Of a stretch of 50,000 nt of DNA, positions 28,171 to 44,584 are shown in pieces. Below the pieces are notes generated by a model. It saw nothing but the letters and a program-made list of their open reading frames with translations. It was not told the origin of the DNA and ran no database searches. Position numbers and translations under genes: made by a program. The DNA comes from Glandiceps talaboti. Lineage: Eukaryota > Hemichordata > Enteropneusta > Spengelidae. Numbering within the stretch: position 1 is the first letter of the stretch; each line of letters opens with the position of its first letter. The stretch spans positions 6,643,759-6,693,758 of the forward strand of contig NC_135559.1 in assembly GCF_964340395.1 (NCBI RefSeq). The letters are read 5' to 3'.

Positions 28171-28709
28171 CATACATCCTGTACACATGTACGTGTATAC
28201 GTCCGTTCGTTCGTTCGTTCGTTCGTTCGTTCGTTCATTCATTCATTCATTCATTCATTTTACATCAAAATGTCATCTGGTTGCTGACAGAGCATTCAGT
28301 TCCGTGTTGTGTACTACTCCACGAGAACATGAAGCAGTTACAACCACAGTGACCACTACGTACATGTAGGAAGGGAATGATCCCTCCCTAATATAAAATT
28401 CAGTCTATAACCATTCCAATTACATTTTTGAAAGTAATTTGAATATTGTAAACTGCTGTTTTCATTTTATCACGGGGATTACAATATAGACATGCATCTT
28501 TATTTACATAGCTCAGGGAATATGCACTAACTGTATATCTATATTGCATTGAGTTACTATCAGACACCGCAGTTAACTTGGAGTCTATTTACATTTATAT
28601 TACAGACGATTTGAAGAAAAGTTTGTCCGGAGAAGCTGTTAAGTTACACCCTTTGCTCTTTACTTCGATGACCTGTGTACAATTTGTTGTCTTGTGGAGA
28701 TTAATGTAA
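19883..28709 (+). CDS. Secreted protein with seven tandem EGF-like domains
   Basis: Exons are 19883-19955 (signal peptide), 20186-20281, 21119-21211, 21819-21914, 22781-22873, 24388-24477, 25151-25243, 25886-26023 and, less surely, 28606-28709. Every EGF exon is phase 1-1 and codes for exactly one domain, the classical arrangement for exon-shuffled modules. With the last exon the product is about 291 residues. The signal peptide is MSNKSITFQFGLFCFVLLHM and a few more residues. The domains have spacing C-x4/5-C-x4/5-C-x4/6-C-x-C-x8-C with a GW or PW motif before the last Cys, as in tenascin-type or teneurin-type EGF repeats. The seventh carries two extra cysteines. Several N-glycosylation sequons are present. 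No transmembrane span or other domain is seen, so a secreted matrix or ligand-like protein is inferred. The orthologue is not recognised. The gene runs opposite to the calmodulin-like genes and starts about 2 kb from gene A. Confidence 0.85.
20186..20281 (+). CDS. EGF domain 1 exon
   Basis: Acceptor CTCTCCAAG, donor G|GTAAGA, phase 1-1, 96 bp. It starts DCGTHTCVHATAC and ends CECDVPGWSGGAC. Six cysteines are in EGF order. Confidence 0.88.
20329..20392. repeat. (TTTTA)n pentanucleotide repeat
   Basis: About 12 TTTTA units in intron 2 of the EGF gene. Confidence 0.95.
21119..21211 (+). CDS. EGF domain 2 exon
   Basis: Acceptor TCTTCCAG, donor G|GTTAGT, 93 bp. It encodes DTCGSGTCLAGTC then CTCNDGWNGTNC. 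Six cysteines, with sequons NVT and NGT. Confidence 0.9.
21819..21914 (+). CDS. EGF domain 3 exon
   Basis: Acceptor TCTCAACAG, donor G|GTGAGT, 96 bp. It encodes ELCSGANACVNGEC then CQCELGWSGLMC. Six cysteines. Confidence 0.9.
22781..22873 (+). CDS. EGF domain 4 exon
   Basis: Acceptor CCCCTTACAG, donor G|GTCAGT, 93 bp. It encodes DTCGSGTCNQGNC then CECEDGWTGTKC. Six cysteines, with sequons NCS and NGT. It shares the DTCGSGTC opening with domain 2, suggesting internal duplication. Confidence 0.9.
24388..24477 (+). CDS. EGF domain 5 exon
   Basis: Acceptor TATTTGCAG, donor G|GTAATG, 90 bp. It encodes DSCEEGLRCGNGNC then CICDNGWTGDGC. Six cysteines, with sequons NCT and NGT. Confidence 0.9.
24606..24960. 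repeat. (CATA)n microsatellite, about 355 bp
   Basis: Two CACACACCCA interruptions recur at about 24690 and 24781, showing internal duplication. It lies between EGF exons 5 and 6. Confidence 0.97.
25151..25243 (+). CDS. EGF domain 6 exon
   Basis: Acceptor GATATTAAAG, which has a weak pyrimidine tract; donor G|GTAGGT, 93 bp. It encodes DTCVGETCQNGFC then CACQLPWSGEFC. Six cysteines, with PW in place of the usual GW. Confidence 0.85.
25322..25729. repeat. (GGT)n(GAT)n array, about 400 bp
   Basis: Alternating blocks of GGT and GAT. A TGATGATGATGATGATGG block flanked by GGT runs appears twice and a longer GAT run ends the array. It lies between EGF exons 6 and 7. Confidence 0.95.
25886..26023 (+). 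CDS. EGF domain 7 exon with eight cysteines
   Basis: Acceptor CTTTATTACAG, donor AAG|GTAATT, 138 bp, 46 codons, phase 1-1. It opens EQCGKSLCKNGKC and closes CTCDAGYYGVDCDE. Between the third and fourth canonical cysteines is an insert of about 19 residues that holds an extra CDVTGC pair. Confidence 0.87.
26815..27200. repeat. Dispersed repeat family 2, copy 1
   Basis: Shares with 40875-41260 ordered blocks such as CCGACCCT, GCTGAAAT, TTTCCTT, CATTCAGA(C/T)TGTTAAAGT, ATGAATTG and ACCAAC. Divergence is roughly what an old transposon copy would show. Confidence 0.5.
28031..28260. repeat. (CA)n(GACA)n(CA)n(CATA)n(CGTT)n(CATT)n composite
   Basis: Six adjoining simple-repeat blocks with a short GTACACATGTACGTGTATAC insert, in the last intron of the EGF gene. 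Confidence 0.95.
28606..28709 (+). CDS. Proposed terminal exon of the EGF gene
   Basis: Acceptor TTATATTACAG and the right phase (G|AC gives D) follow on from domain 7. The frame continues DDLKKSLSGEAV and ends with TAA after about 34 residues. The tail includes a hydrophobic stretch (CVQFVVLW) that could be a cryptic translation or part of a GPI-type signal. No AATAAA is close behind. It rests on phase and acceptor alone. Confidence 0.28.
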
Positions 28710-29151
28710 CAATATAAGACATTATAGTGTAAACCGTCTTGCAGCGATGAAGAGTTCTTCAATAATTGATGTCGTAAACTTGACAACTTCCTGATTTATG
28801 ATAACACTCGTCTAGAATACATGATGACGTACGACTCTGCTGTTTTGATGATTCACCACTCCAATTACGTCGCGATACACCAGTTCGGTAGCCTGGAACC
28901 CGTGGTACATGTCACATGTATTACAAACTTTAGAGTATCATCTCATCTCGTTCCATGATATGAACAAGGGATTCAGATTATTTGTTTGACGGATGATATG
29001 CATAATTATATAGATAAAACCCCGGGTATAAAACATTTGACACGGATAAAAGCGTTCCACTGTTCACATTTACATAACATGAATTCTTGTTAATATAAAG
29101 TAGTGGAATGTTTCTACTTTTAACAAAAGGCAAAGACTAGTATTATACAGC

Positions 29152-29152
29152 G

Positions 29153-29184
<32 letters not shown>

Positions 29185-29225
29185 TGGTTAATTGACAGAC
29201 AGACAGACTGGTTAATTGACTGACT

Positions 29226-29256
<31 letters not shown>

Positions 29257-29300
29257 TGGTTAATTGACTGACTGACAGACAGACAGACAGACAGACAGAC

Positions 29301-29331
<31 letters not shown>

Positions 29332-29363
29332 TGTATGTGTGTGTATGTATGTATGTATGTATG

Positions 29364-29395
<32 letters not shown>

Positions 29396-29403
29396 TGTAT
29401 GTA

Positions 29404-29434
<31 letters not shown>

Positions 29435-29536
29435 ATGTATGTATGTATGTATGTATGTATGTATGTATGTATGTGTGTGTGTATGTATGTATGTATGTAT
29501 GTATGTATGTATGTATGTATGTATGTATGTATGTAT
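29152..29536. repeat. (GACA)n with TGGTTAATTGAC inserts, then (TATG)n
   Basis: The 12-mer TGGTTAATTGAC occurs three times at changing spacing within GACA repeats. A TATG run of about 230 bp follows. Confidence 0.95.
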
Positions 29537-29539
29537 ATG

Positions 29540-29660
29540 AAATGAAATTGAAAAGTAGTAGGAGTCTAACCCACGTCTCCTGAATACTAGTACTAGCCAA
29601 AGTGCTCTAGTCAGCTCGGCAGGTGAGAAGCCAACTGGATGTATATAATTATAGTACACT
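29540..29660 (-). mobile_element. tRNA-derived SINE candidate
   Basis: On the minus strand the sequence looks tRNA-like. There is an A-box-like GCTGACTAGAGCAC, an anticodon-arm region, then a B-box-like GGGTTAGACTCC. It runs directly into a CATA tetranucleotide array that would be its tail. The B box is degenerate, so it is not a functional tRNA gene. Confidence 0.5.
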
Positions 29661-29685
29661 GTATATGTAAAAACACGAAGATAGA

Positions 29686-29699
29686 TAGATCGATATATA

Positions 29700-29772
<73 letters not shown>

Positions 29773-29840
29773 GACGCATACATATGTATATGTACGAGTA
29801 GTATGTAATCACAGACAGACATGCACGAGTGCACACACAC

Positions 29841-29877
<37 letters not shown>

Positions 29878-29880
29878 TAT
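29686..29880. repeat. (GATA)n and (ACACAT)n microsatellites
   Basis: GATA to about 29771. ACACAT hexamers at 29833-29880. Confidence 0.93.
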
Positions 29881-30260
29881 GTAATGTCTTGTACTGCATA
29901 TCCAGATTTGCATTTTGGAATGTTATTAAATCTAACACTGTATATATACAAGATTGATGAGCTGGAGCGTGACAATGATGAACTTGCTGTGAACTCTTGC
30001 TTTATACGACGAGTGAATAGTAAACAGGTGACAACATTTTAATTTGATAAATATGTACATAATTTGACGCTTTTAATGAAGTATATTTTATTACTTTATA
30101 TGAGGTATACAAGGTGGTTTTATCGTATACTTGTTAGCTGAACTATAGAAAATTGAAAATTTGAGCGCACAGAATAAAACAATTAAGAAATATTATTTGC
30201 TGTAATAAACAATGACAACACTTCAAAAGTCATGTTTTATACATGTAACTACTACACCTA

Positions 30261-30495
30261 ATACTGATGGTATTGCTATTCATATTCTCTGATACTGAAT
30301 CAATACCGATAAAGATATACACTCTATCTGTGTGTCCGTCTCTCTATGCCTATTTGTCTGTCCGTCAGTCCGTAAGTCTGTCTGTCTTTGTATGTCTGTG
30401 TGTGTCTGCCTGTGTCTTTCTCTCGCTGTCTCCATCTATCTGTCCACAGTCCCTCTATGTGTCTCTGTCTCCCTATCTTCTATCTCTGTGTCTCC
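30261..30495 (+). repeat. Recent duplication, copy 1
   Basis: Nearly identical to 33540-33770, in the same orientation. About 65 bases of unique sequence (CATATTCTCTGATACTGAAT and flanks) are followed by a CTGT/CTCT-rich tract. It continues into a pure CT run to 30607. The homology starts abruptly at ATACTGATGG. Confidence 0.85.
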
Positions 30496-30512
30496 CTCCC
30501 TCCCTCCCTCTA

Positions 30513-30567
<55 letters not shown>

Positions 30568-30575
30568 GCTCTATC

Positions 30576-30607
<32 letters not shown>

Positions 30608-31451
30608 GTGTATATGTAGATATCAATATATTAGTGAATATAAATATGTAATGCATGCACCTACACAGATACCTGTACACATTCAAATATATTTCACATA
30701 CGTATACTCTGTGTGACATAAGTTGTCCGTCTTTTTTTCAGCTGCACCATGTTTACAATAATTGGTCTTGCCCAGTACATTGTCATATATGACTAATATT
30801 AATTGTCAGTGTAGCAATGTAAAAGTTTTACATTTTTACTTAGTTAACATGCGTTGGCGTTCTCTAATAGAAAATGATAACGTGGCCTTTCACTAATAAA
30901 CAACCCCTCGTGACTCTTCCCTCGACATTGATTATCCGAGACTTAAAAAAAACGATGCAGATGTGACACAAATCCCCGTTGGTTGATAATGAGCTACGTG
31001 CAGCGACTGTTTAACACAATGCAATGGCATTCGAAGTGGTGTCAGCGGACGGCAGTTGTCCCACAACATGTCACGAACGCACATTATATCATACTGACAG
31101 TAAGAAGATAAAGAAAAATATTAGCATATTTTATCTCTAGGTAATAACAGCTGTAATATTTCATGCTTTAGCACAAGGGCACATTGAGAAAAATAGGTAC
31201 TGATTAACTCGAATAATCATTCAATTCTAGGATTGCAAGAATATGAAACTATTCTCTTCTCAATTACCTTGAAAGCAAGAACGGCATAAAATGACATCAT
31301 AACAGGGTTATTTTGGGCTTTCACTCGTGAGACGTGACATTTTGTACACGCATTCTTTAACAATTTCAAATGCAGAACAAACAATTATAGAGATGCCGTA
31401 TAGTTAGAACATGGCGAGTATTACCCATACATGTATATGTGCTACTCATAT

Positions 31452-31803
31452 TACTACCAAACCAGAGTGACTATAGAGTTTCAATTGATGATGATGTTTT
31501 TTTCGTCTCACACTACCGTTTTTTTACGTAAACAAAAGCTGTTAAAAGCGCTCGTGCACATACATTGTTATATTTTATCTCACTGTGAACACAAATATTA
31601 ACAGTTCTATATTCGAATTTCCTTGTCAAGTCCGATAGTGACATGGAGTTGTGTTCACAGTGAGATAAAATGTATCAATCTGTATACTTATGTGTTATAT
31701 ATGTCAGACTCTGTGCTTTGTTTGTGCAATTCTTAACGTAATACCTTTAGTGAGAGGTCTTGTCGCCTTATTCAAACTGTATAGTCTCTCTGACTTGGTA
31801 GTA
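31452..31803. mobile_element. Foldback MITE-like element, copy 2
   Basis: Same outer (CTACCAAACCAGAG) and inner (ATTTTATCTCACTGTGAACA and complement) inverted repeats as the copy at 14316, again TA-flanked. The inner arms are nearly perfect here. The loop sequence has diverged more than the arms. It lies between the EGF gene and gene B. Confidence 0.8.
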
Positions 31804-32905
31804 GCAAGAGTAGGAAAGTAAACAGTTCGAGCCATTTAAATCATCAAGTCGATCCATATCTAATCGTTTCAGCAGAGACCCTTTTCTACTGAACTGTAAA
31901 CGAATAGCAATTTTATACTATTCAGTGTGATAGGTAATAGCATCCTGTTGTGTTGTGTTTCTGTTATTGTAGTGGTCTGATGTCGAACTTGTATATAAAA
32001 AAAACCACCATGTTCCATATAACTGTAATGCCAAGGTTACCTCGCGTGTAGTATATTAACTAAGATCATCTCGGAACTGGGTCCGGATAGTTGTTGAAAT
32101 CATACATGTAATAATATATACCGAGTCGTCAGTATAAACCGGTTTCCATTTCATCAGACAAATATGTAGTCTCTTGCAGTATATCCATCATCTTCCAATT
32201 AAATAAGGACTGTATATATAGTTTTTGATGACTGCTTATTTCTCTCCCAAGTCGATGAGCTACATCCCAAGGGCAACAATTTCAATAATTTCAGTGTAAT
32301 GAATTATACGTTGGACTACTATTGATTCTCTGAAGCGTCCACAGGACGGGACGAAGGTATCGAATAGGTGACGTCAGAGCAGAAATTCAAAGAATGACGA
32401 CAACATATTTATAACGAATAATAAACAATAGATATTCAAAGGTGAAAAGCACTCCAGCAAATAAAGGCATTTTTCGTAAACGATGGGTTCTGGAAAGTCA
32501 TTTCGTGATTTGAAATCATAAATTGCCACGAGACACCAAATTTAAACCCGTTTCACCATCACTGTTCTAGCCTTGTTGTATCATAGGAGTCAACAATACA
32601 TATTTGTGATTCCTAAGTGCCTATTTCCATCAGATAAGTAATCATGAATATTCATTATTCAGCTAATGCATATGATGTCTGATGATTCATATGCTGATGA
32701 CCATTGCTGGAACAATGAAGGTGAAAATATTTTAAGAATCCAATATGGCCACCGACCGATGGAAAAACAAAAGATTGTAGTTCGTTCTGTTATCATTTCA
32801 TATTTTGGAGATATTTCAACAACTTTCATTTTCGGGGAATTGCGTCCTTGGGGGCATTTTGTTTAGAAAAAAAAGCTAAAGACGAACATTTATACAAAGA
32901 TCTTG

Positions 32906-32911
32906 TTTATT
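32906..32911 (-). terminator. Candidate poly(A) signal of gene B
   Basis: AATAAA on the minus strand, about 530 bases beyond the stop codon. An earlier AATAAA overlaps the stop itself and seems too close. Confidence 0.3.
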
Positions 32912-33442
32912 TAATTCCATCTTAAATCAATCAAGACAAAGGAATTGTTTATAAATATTAACGAATATAACAAGAAATGGGCAGATTAATGAGGTAATGA
33001 TTACGTATAGTAATGACGACCAGCGCAGACTCAAAAACCTTGGCTTCTCCAACTAACCATGGTAAATCAATTAATTTGTCTGTGAAAAAGTTATCCAGAT
33101 ATCATGAAAACTTGAGCCCGGAGAGAAATGAATAATACAATCATATGAATTGAATTCTCAGTGAACCAGAATAATAGGTTAAATATGTACATCTTGAAGT
33201 GTTAAGAAAATGAACGTAAAAAATGTTCTTCTTGCAATACGTGCATATATTGTTTAGGATTGGGTTATTTTTCAAAGTTCAAAATTACTTCTTTTGCATC
33301 GATCGCGTTTTGAATTCTAGATTTAATTTAGTTGAAGGTTTAGTTGAATTTAGTTTAGTTTGGTGTATTTGGTTGACTGTCTATGAAACGTCTTGAAATA
33401 CCCGGCTTCCATGCGGAGAAAAGTAACAGTAATTGTCAGACT

Positions 33443-39019
<5,577 letters not shown>

Positions 39020-39060
39020 TTTTGTAGATTTGTGTAGGGGAACCTTCTTTCAACAACACG

Positions 39061-39070
39061 GCGTTTTATG
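39061..39070 (-). promoter_or_regulatory. TATA-like box upstream of gene B
   Basis: CATAAAACGC on the minus strand, about 50 bases before the ATG. A start site some 30 bases downstream would give a 5' leader of about 15 to 20 bases. This is inferred from sequence and spacing only. Confidence 0.3.
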
Positions 39071-39767
39071 CCAACTTCTGCGCTCACTCCAGCAACGTGT
39101 GTGCAATTTTCGCAAAGTGGTAGGCTGTTCAGTTGTGTGACAGTGCACCGATTACTACTTCAGAACACGCATGCGCTGTGAGAATTTTGAACGCGGCGAA
39201 CCTTCTAGGTTGCCCAAGGAGAACTTTTGTCATAAAAAGGAATTTGGGGAGACGAGATACACTAAGTGAACAGGTATATGTCGTCAGATTTGTCTTTTGT
39301 AGCGTCCCTTCTGGCATTTTGTCAAAGATGACCGCTTTAAAAATTCACCAATAATGGTCATATGCAAATCACTTTTGGCGCAATGCGGATGAACGAGATG
39401 TGAACGACAACATTGAAGTGTGATGAATACTAATTTCAGGAGGTTCAGAGGACAGAAAGGTGACTGCGCAAAAGTAAAATGTGCCCTACATAATTTTCAA
39501 TGCGGGGATTTTTTTATTCTATAGACTTGACTTGGCAGTGTGTATTTAGCGTTCAAACATTTTATGTACCTGTTACATTCGCCAATTTCAATTTGTAATT
39601 TCGAAATGTAGTATTTAAAGGAAAAAGAACAATCTGAAAATGTACATTTTAAGGGGAAAATGGAAATAAAAAACTGGCTTTTCTTAATTGTTTTATCATC
39701 GCATATGCGGTGAATGGTATATGAATTTGCATTTAAATTGTATTTTGCTTAAAAATGATAAACGGAC

Positions 39768-39896
<129 letters not shown>

Positions 39897-39899
39897 CAC

Positions 39900-40064
39900 A
39901 CACGTGTGTACATACACACAACCTTATTTATTATTATTAACCATCCAAAAGGCATTGCCCAATAACAGGAGGAAAGTTCAGTGTTAGGAGGAAACCCAGC
40001 CGATACCAGGCTGCAGAGGTAAGAGGCGTACGAGCTAACCGCTCGGCCACCGACAACCCACACC

Positions 40065-40067
<3 letters not shown>
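39900..40067 (-). mobile_element. tRNA-derived SINE candidate (Leu/Ser-like head)
   Basis: On the minus strand TGGCCGAGCGGTTAGC is a good type-II tRNA A box. A degenerate B box follows at CTGGGTTTCCTCC, then an unrelated body and an AT-rich end (TTAATAATAATAAATAA). It sits between GATA/GACA and CATA/GACA microsatellites. Confidence 0.5.
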
Positions 40068-40224
<157 letters not shown>

Positions 40225-40874
40225 AAGAAAGACAGGCACATATACACAGCAAGACAGAGAGAAAGATAGAATGAGAGAGACAGAGAGTCGGAGACACGTC
40301 CATGGGGACTCATAAACAGTTATTATCGTTTGAACGTTTTTTGCTGCCATTGAAGTTGCCGACGGACACTTTTCGGTTTGAATTAACTGCCACTAAATTT
40401 AATAAGATGTAGATGGTATATTTAAGATTAAAAGAGTTTAGTTTGTGATATGTAGAGTTGTGACAAGTCAGGTTGCAATCCTTATCCTTCTCAATTTATG
40501 GCATGTCAGTTCCGAACAAGACAACAGCGATTCCTTTTTTAATGGATATTTTTTTTTAAGCGAGGGATATATCGAACTTGAACTAAACAGAAAACCCACG
40601 AAGTTTGGTGAACAAATAACAAGAATGACTCTCTTCAAGGAAATGAACCAAGTTTAGGAAAGTATTTTGCAATTCCAATACAGTATGTTAAAGGAATATC
40701 TCTAAGCGGTAATATGTGTTTCGAACTCGATGACCGGCATGTTTCTACCACCATCACTAGTTAGAACTACACAGTCAAAAAGCCACGTTTTGAAACAAAA
40801 ACTATAGTAACTTTTCACCTTTCAAAAACAAAATATCCCCTCAAATCTGTGATGATGTCAAACACCACAAATAC

Positions 40875-41260
40875 CTAAGGGCGACCTTACTTAGTTATAC
40901 ATTTCTTATGACCCAACCGACCCTAGCGATATTTCTTTAGTATGGCGTAACTAAAAAAAAATCGACCCCTCTAAGACAGGATTGGAAAATGATAAAACTG
41001 ATGGCATTCCAGTGAGTGCATATACGAAAATTATCGTCTATTGCTGAAATTCAGGAAATGTAATTTTTAAAATGCTTCAAAGTTTCCTTCTGTGTTTCAT
41101 ACTCATTTCTAGGCATTCAGATTGTTAAAGTTTGATTTTGAATTGTAAGTATCGCCAACTTCGATTCACACACTTACATTAATTTACTTTATTTTTAAAA
41201 GACCAACCGACATCCCATCAACATTTTTAAGGCGTCACCATTTAAACACAGAATTAAGTA
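40875..41260. repeat. Dispersed repeat family 2, copy 2
   Basis: Same orientation and block order as 26815-27200. No coding capacity seen. Confidence 0.5.
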
Positions 41261-42183
41261 CGGTCGCCTAACCGAAATAAGCTGAGCTGCGTGTTACGTG
41301 TGTTTGTTATCCCTTTCCTCCACATGACCAAAATTGATTTGAGTTTCACAATGCCCCACCAAATATTTAATATTAGGATGGATGTTTATAATTATTTGAT
41401 AGCTGCATCCTATTCGTTCTTGGTTGGGAGCGGCTGGCGTGGGAGGGGAGGGGAGGACTCGCCTGGCGATTTCAAATCAACACACCATCTAATCCCCAAA
41501 CCAGCAAACCAACCATACTGTAACTAAAGACTATACAATACTCATTATGTATGTAGGTAGTCCATCTCTATGCATTATCGATTCACGTGCAATAATCGCT
41601 TCGTTATCAGAGCACTCGGCGTGAATATCACAACTTGAGTCACTAAGCCTTGATGCAGTATTTTTAATTCAACCAATATGTTTTCATATCACGTTGAGCC
41701 TGTACATAAGGGATTTACCGAGATGCAAACGATACATTGTACACACGTGATTATAATTATTATTAACATCTAGGTACTTGAAAAATTTACAGTACTGTTT
41801 TGAATTATTTCTAGTCAGAGTCTACGTCTCATATTTTTAAATGTTTTTATCCTCTTTTGCTTGTCACAACACAACGTTTAATTTTCCGGTTATTTGGTGT
41901 ACAATACTTATTGGTTTTTTTTCCTACATTGCCGCCACCCTCCCTCTCCTTATAGTTTCGTCGATATCATACATTTCAGAAATAGATCTGAAGCTCGAAC
42001 TTTTTTTACGTAATGGCAGTGAATTCGAAGCAGCGACAAAATTAGATTTGCACATTCACAAGTTTTTTACAAAAACTTGGCGATTATTTTTCGCAAAGAG
42101 CTACAAAAGATTGATTTATGTATGGAGAATCATTATTATATTGTTGATCTAATTTTAAAAAGTTGTATGGTTCCGATTACGCT

Positions 42184-42360
42184 CAACTTTAGAATAGGTG
42201 GGTTAGGTAGATATTTCATTTTTTTTCATATGTGAACGCGTTTTCCAAATGGTCTCTGTCGGTTATGTATTTCTTCCTATCAGATGTACAGTCATTACAG
42301 ATTGGAAGAACAGTTTTATATTGTCTTTTTAAGTTGATTTCAGTTTCCGCATCCAGTATT
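42184..42360. repeat. Dispersed repeat family 1, copy 2
   Basis: Diverged copy of 6048-6310. The best shared block is CTTTAGAATAGGTGGG(T)TAGGTAG. Confidence 0.5.
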
Positions 42361-44181
42361 GGTTCAGCAAGCCGAGTCTTTATCTGTCTCTCAGCTATCT
42401 TTGTCACAAGAATTAGTCATCATCATAATCCCTTTCCTGGTGACAGTGACGATGTTGATAAAAAAAATTTTCATTTTTCTTCTAACAGAAAATATAACTA
42501 AATATCAGAGTCGGAGAAAACACAGGAATGTGTTGAACTTAACGTACAAAGCTTTTGTTGGGTAGATGACGATCCCGTAATTAAAACAAAAAGAGAGAAA
42601 ATCAGAAGAAAAAAAAGGAAACTTTAATACTGAAATGTCTGTACGTTGGAGTCAACTATAACTATACCTTATACATGTTACAGGGCGCACTGAAAATCAG
42701 ATAATCGTTGGGATCAGCTTGACGAACATAATTTTTAATTGAAAAAGTAATATTTCAAGGTACAAATTAGTTTCACATGATTTTGTAGGTTGTCATATCT
42801 GACCCTTCGATAGTATATTACCTGGGCCTTCTGAGACGCCCGACAATTTAATTATTCGCAACCTGAAATGTAGAAATCGTTTTACTCGGCCTTTATTGGG
42901 TTGATAATTTGACTGATTTCCATGGCTTTTTTCTGTTAATTTTCTTGGATTATAATGTGAAGATAAAACTTTAAGGAAAAAAATGAAATATACACGTCCG
43001 ATTCGACCATGTGACATTTAGCAGCCAATAAGAAGCGGTCCTGATAAGCACAGCGACATAAACGCCATATACATCTAAAACCGCTGTTCAGATATATTCT
43101 TACGTTATTACTACTTGCATTTCAATATTTTTTGAGATTTGTCACTCACAAATTACATGTACTTACGTCATATTTACCAAAATATTCACATCTTGAATGT
43201 TATCCAATCTTCTTGTTTGGAAATGTCATGGTAACATTTTTATAGTATTTTCATTATAAAACTGCAACTCAAAGGTTTTATGATTATTTTTTTCCAAAAT
43301 ATACTGGCTTGCTCGTAATGTCGTACAACCTCAACAATACTGAATCACCTGTGAGTAATGTTTCCAGTGGTAAACAGTACATGGTACAATAATAGATTTT
43401 TGGTCCTCACCCTAAAATCGGCATCCTCAACTCTATCCCGTTTTCAAACCGATAACAAATTATGGATAAAATTAACTTCTAACTAGCATGTATAATGTCT
43501 AATTATTGACGTTTTAACAATTTCCAGTGAATACACTGTTGGTTGTCTGACCGAATCAATAATACTCCAATAACGGATGGGGCAGCTTTAATAAAATATT
43601 GAAACAAAACTAAAACTTCAAAATTTATGACACCACTTCATATTCCATTTGTTATTTGGACGACTCTCACTATAAAAATTATATCAAAATAGTACAAATG
43701 TTCTTATTAAGGTGGCTATATGAATTAAATTTGACTGTATATTTTCATTCTTTTATTGATAAAACAACTCTACTAAATTGTCCCACGTGGAAAATCACTG
43801 CAAAGCAAAAAACCCTAAAAAGGTATGTAAAAAGTATGTTATTGTACGTACAATAACAAGCATTTAACACATTTTCAATGTTTTGTAATGTATTAAGTTA
43901 CAAACAATGACTTCATCTGTGTTGTTGTTTTTTCGAATTAATAAAATGTGGACTAAGAGTTGTTATGTTCATTCATATAACCACTTGAATGTTCGTGTTA
44001 TTACTTGTTTTATCACGTACATTATTGGTCGGAATACCATTTAGGCAACTTTAAAAGATAATTTACACCCAAATGAAGGAGTGGATGATATATCACCGGA
44101 GTTGATTTATTAGTGACACGTCATAAGTCGATTACCTTGATAGATAATATGAATAATTCAGTATTGAATGCAGAGCGAGAT

Positions 44182-44182
<1 letters not shown>

Positions 44183-44273
<91 letters not shown>

Positions 44274-44300
44274 AGGGAGGGAGGGAGGGAGGGAGGGAGG

Positions 44301-44362
<62 letters not shown>

Positions 44363-44457
44363 GACACGACACACGGGGAAAGGGAGAGAGAAAGGCAGAG
44401 AAAAAGACAACGTCATGGAGACAGATATTACAGAGACAGACAGGGAGACAGGATGGG

Positions 44458-44535
<78 letters not shown>

Positions 44536-44539
44536 TAGT

Positions 44540-44582
<43 letters not shown>

Positions 44583-44584
44583 TG
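44183..44584. repeat. (GA)n(GGGA)n(GACA)n ... (GA)n(GACA)n
   Basis: GA to about 44266, GGGA to 44302, GACA to 44361. A second GA run lies at 44463-44528, with GACA to 44582. Confidence 0.95.

Larger units (their letters stand above)
28710..33442. other. Intergenic region between EGF gene and gene B
   Basis: Convergent gene ends. It contains microsatellites, a SINE candidate, one duplication copy and the second foldback element. I see no gene. Confidence 0.5.

Noticed and set aside
29152-29301. CRISPR-like pattern of repeated TGGTTAATTGAC with spacers
   Set aside because: The spacers are GACA microsatellite units, the repeats are short, and the genome is animal.
40010-40060. Functional tRNA-Leu/Ser gene on the minus strand
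   Set aside because: Only the A box is good. The B box and acceptor-stem pairing are not visible, so a SINE head fits better.
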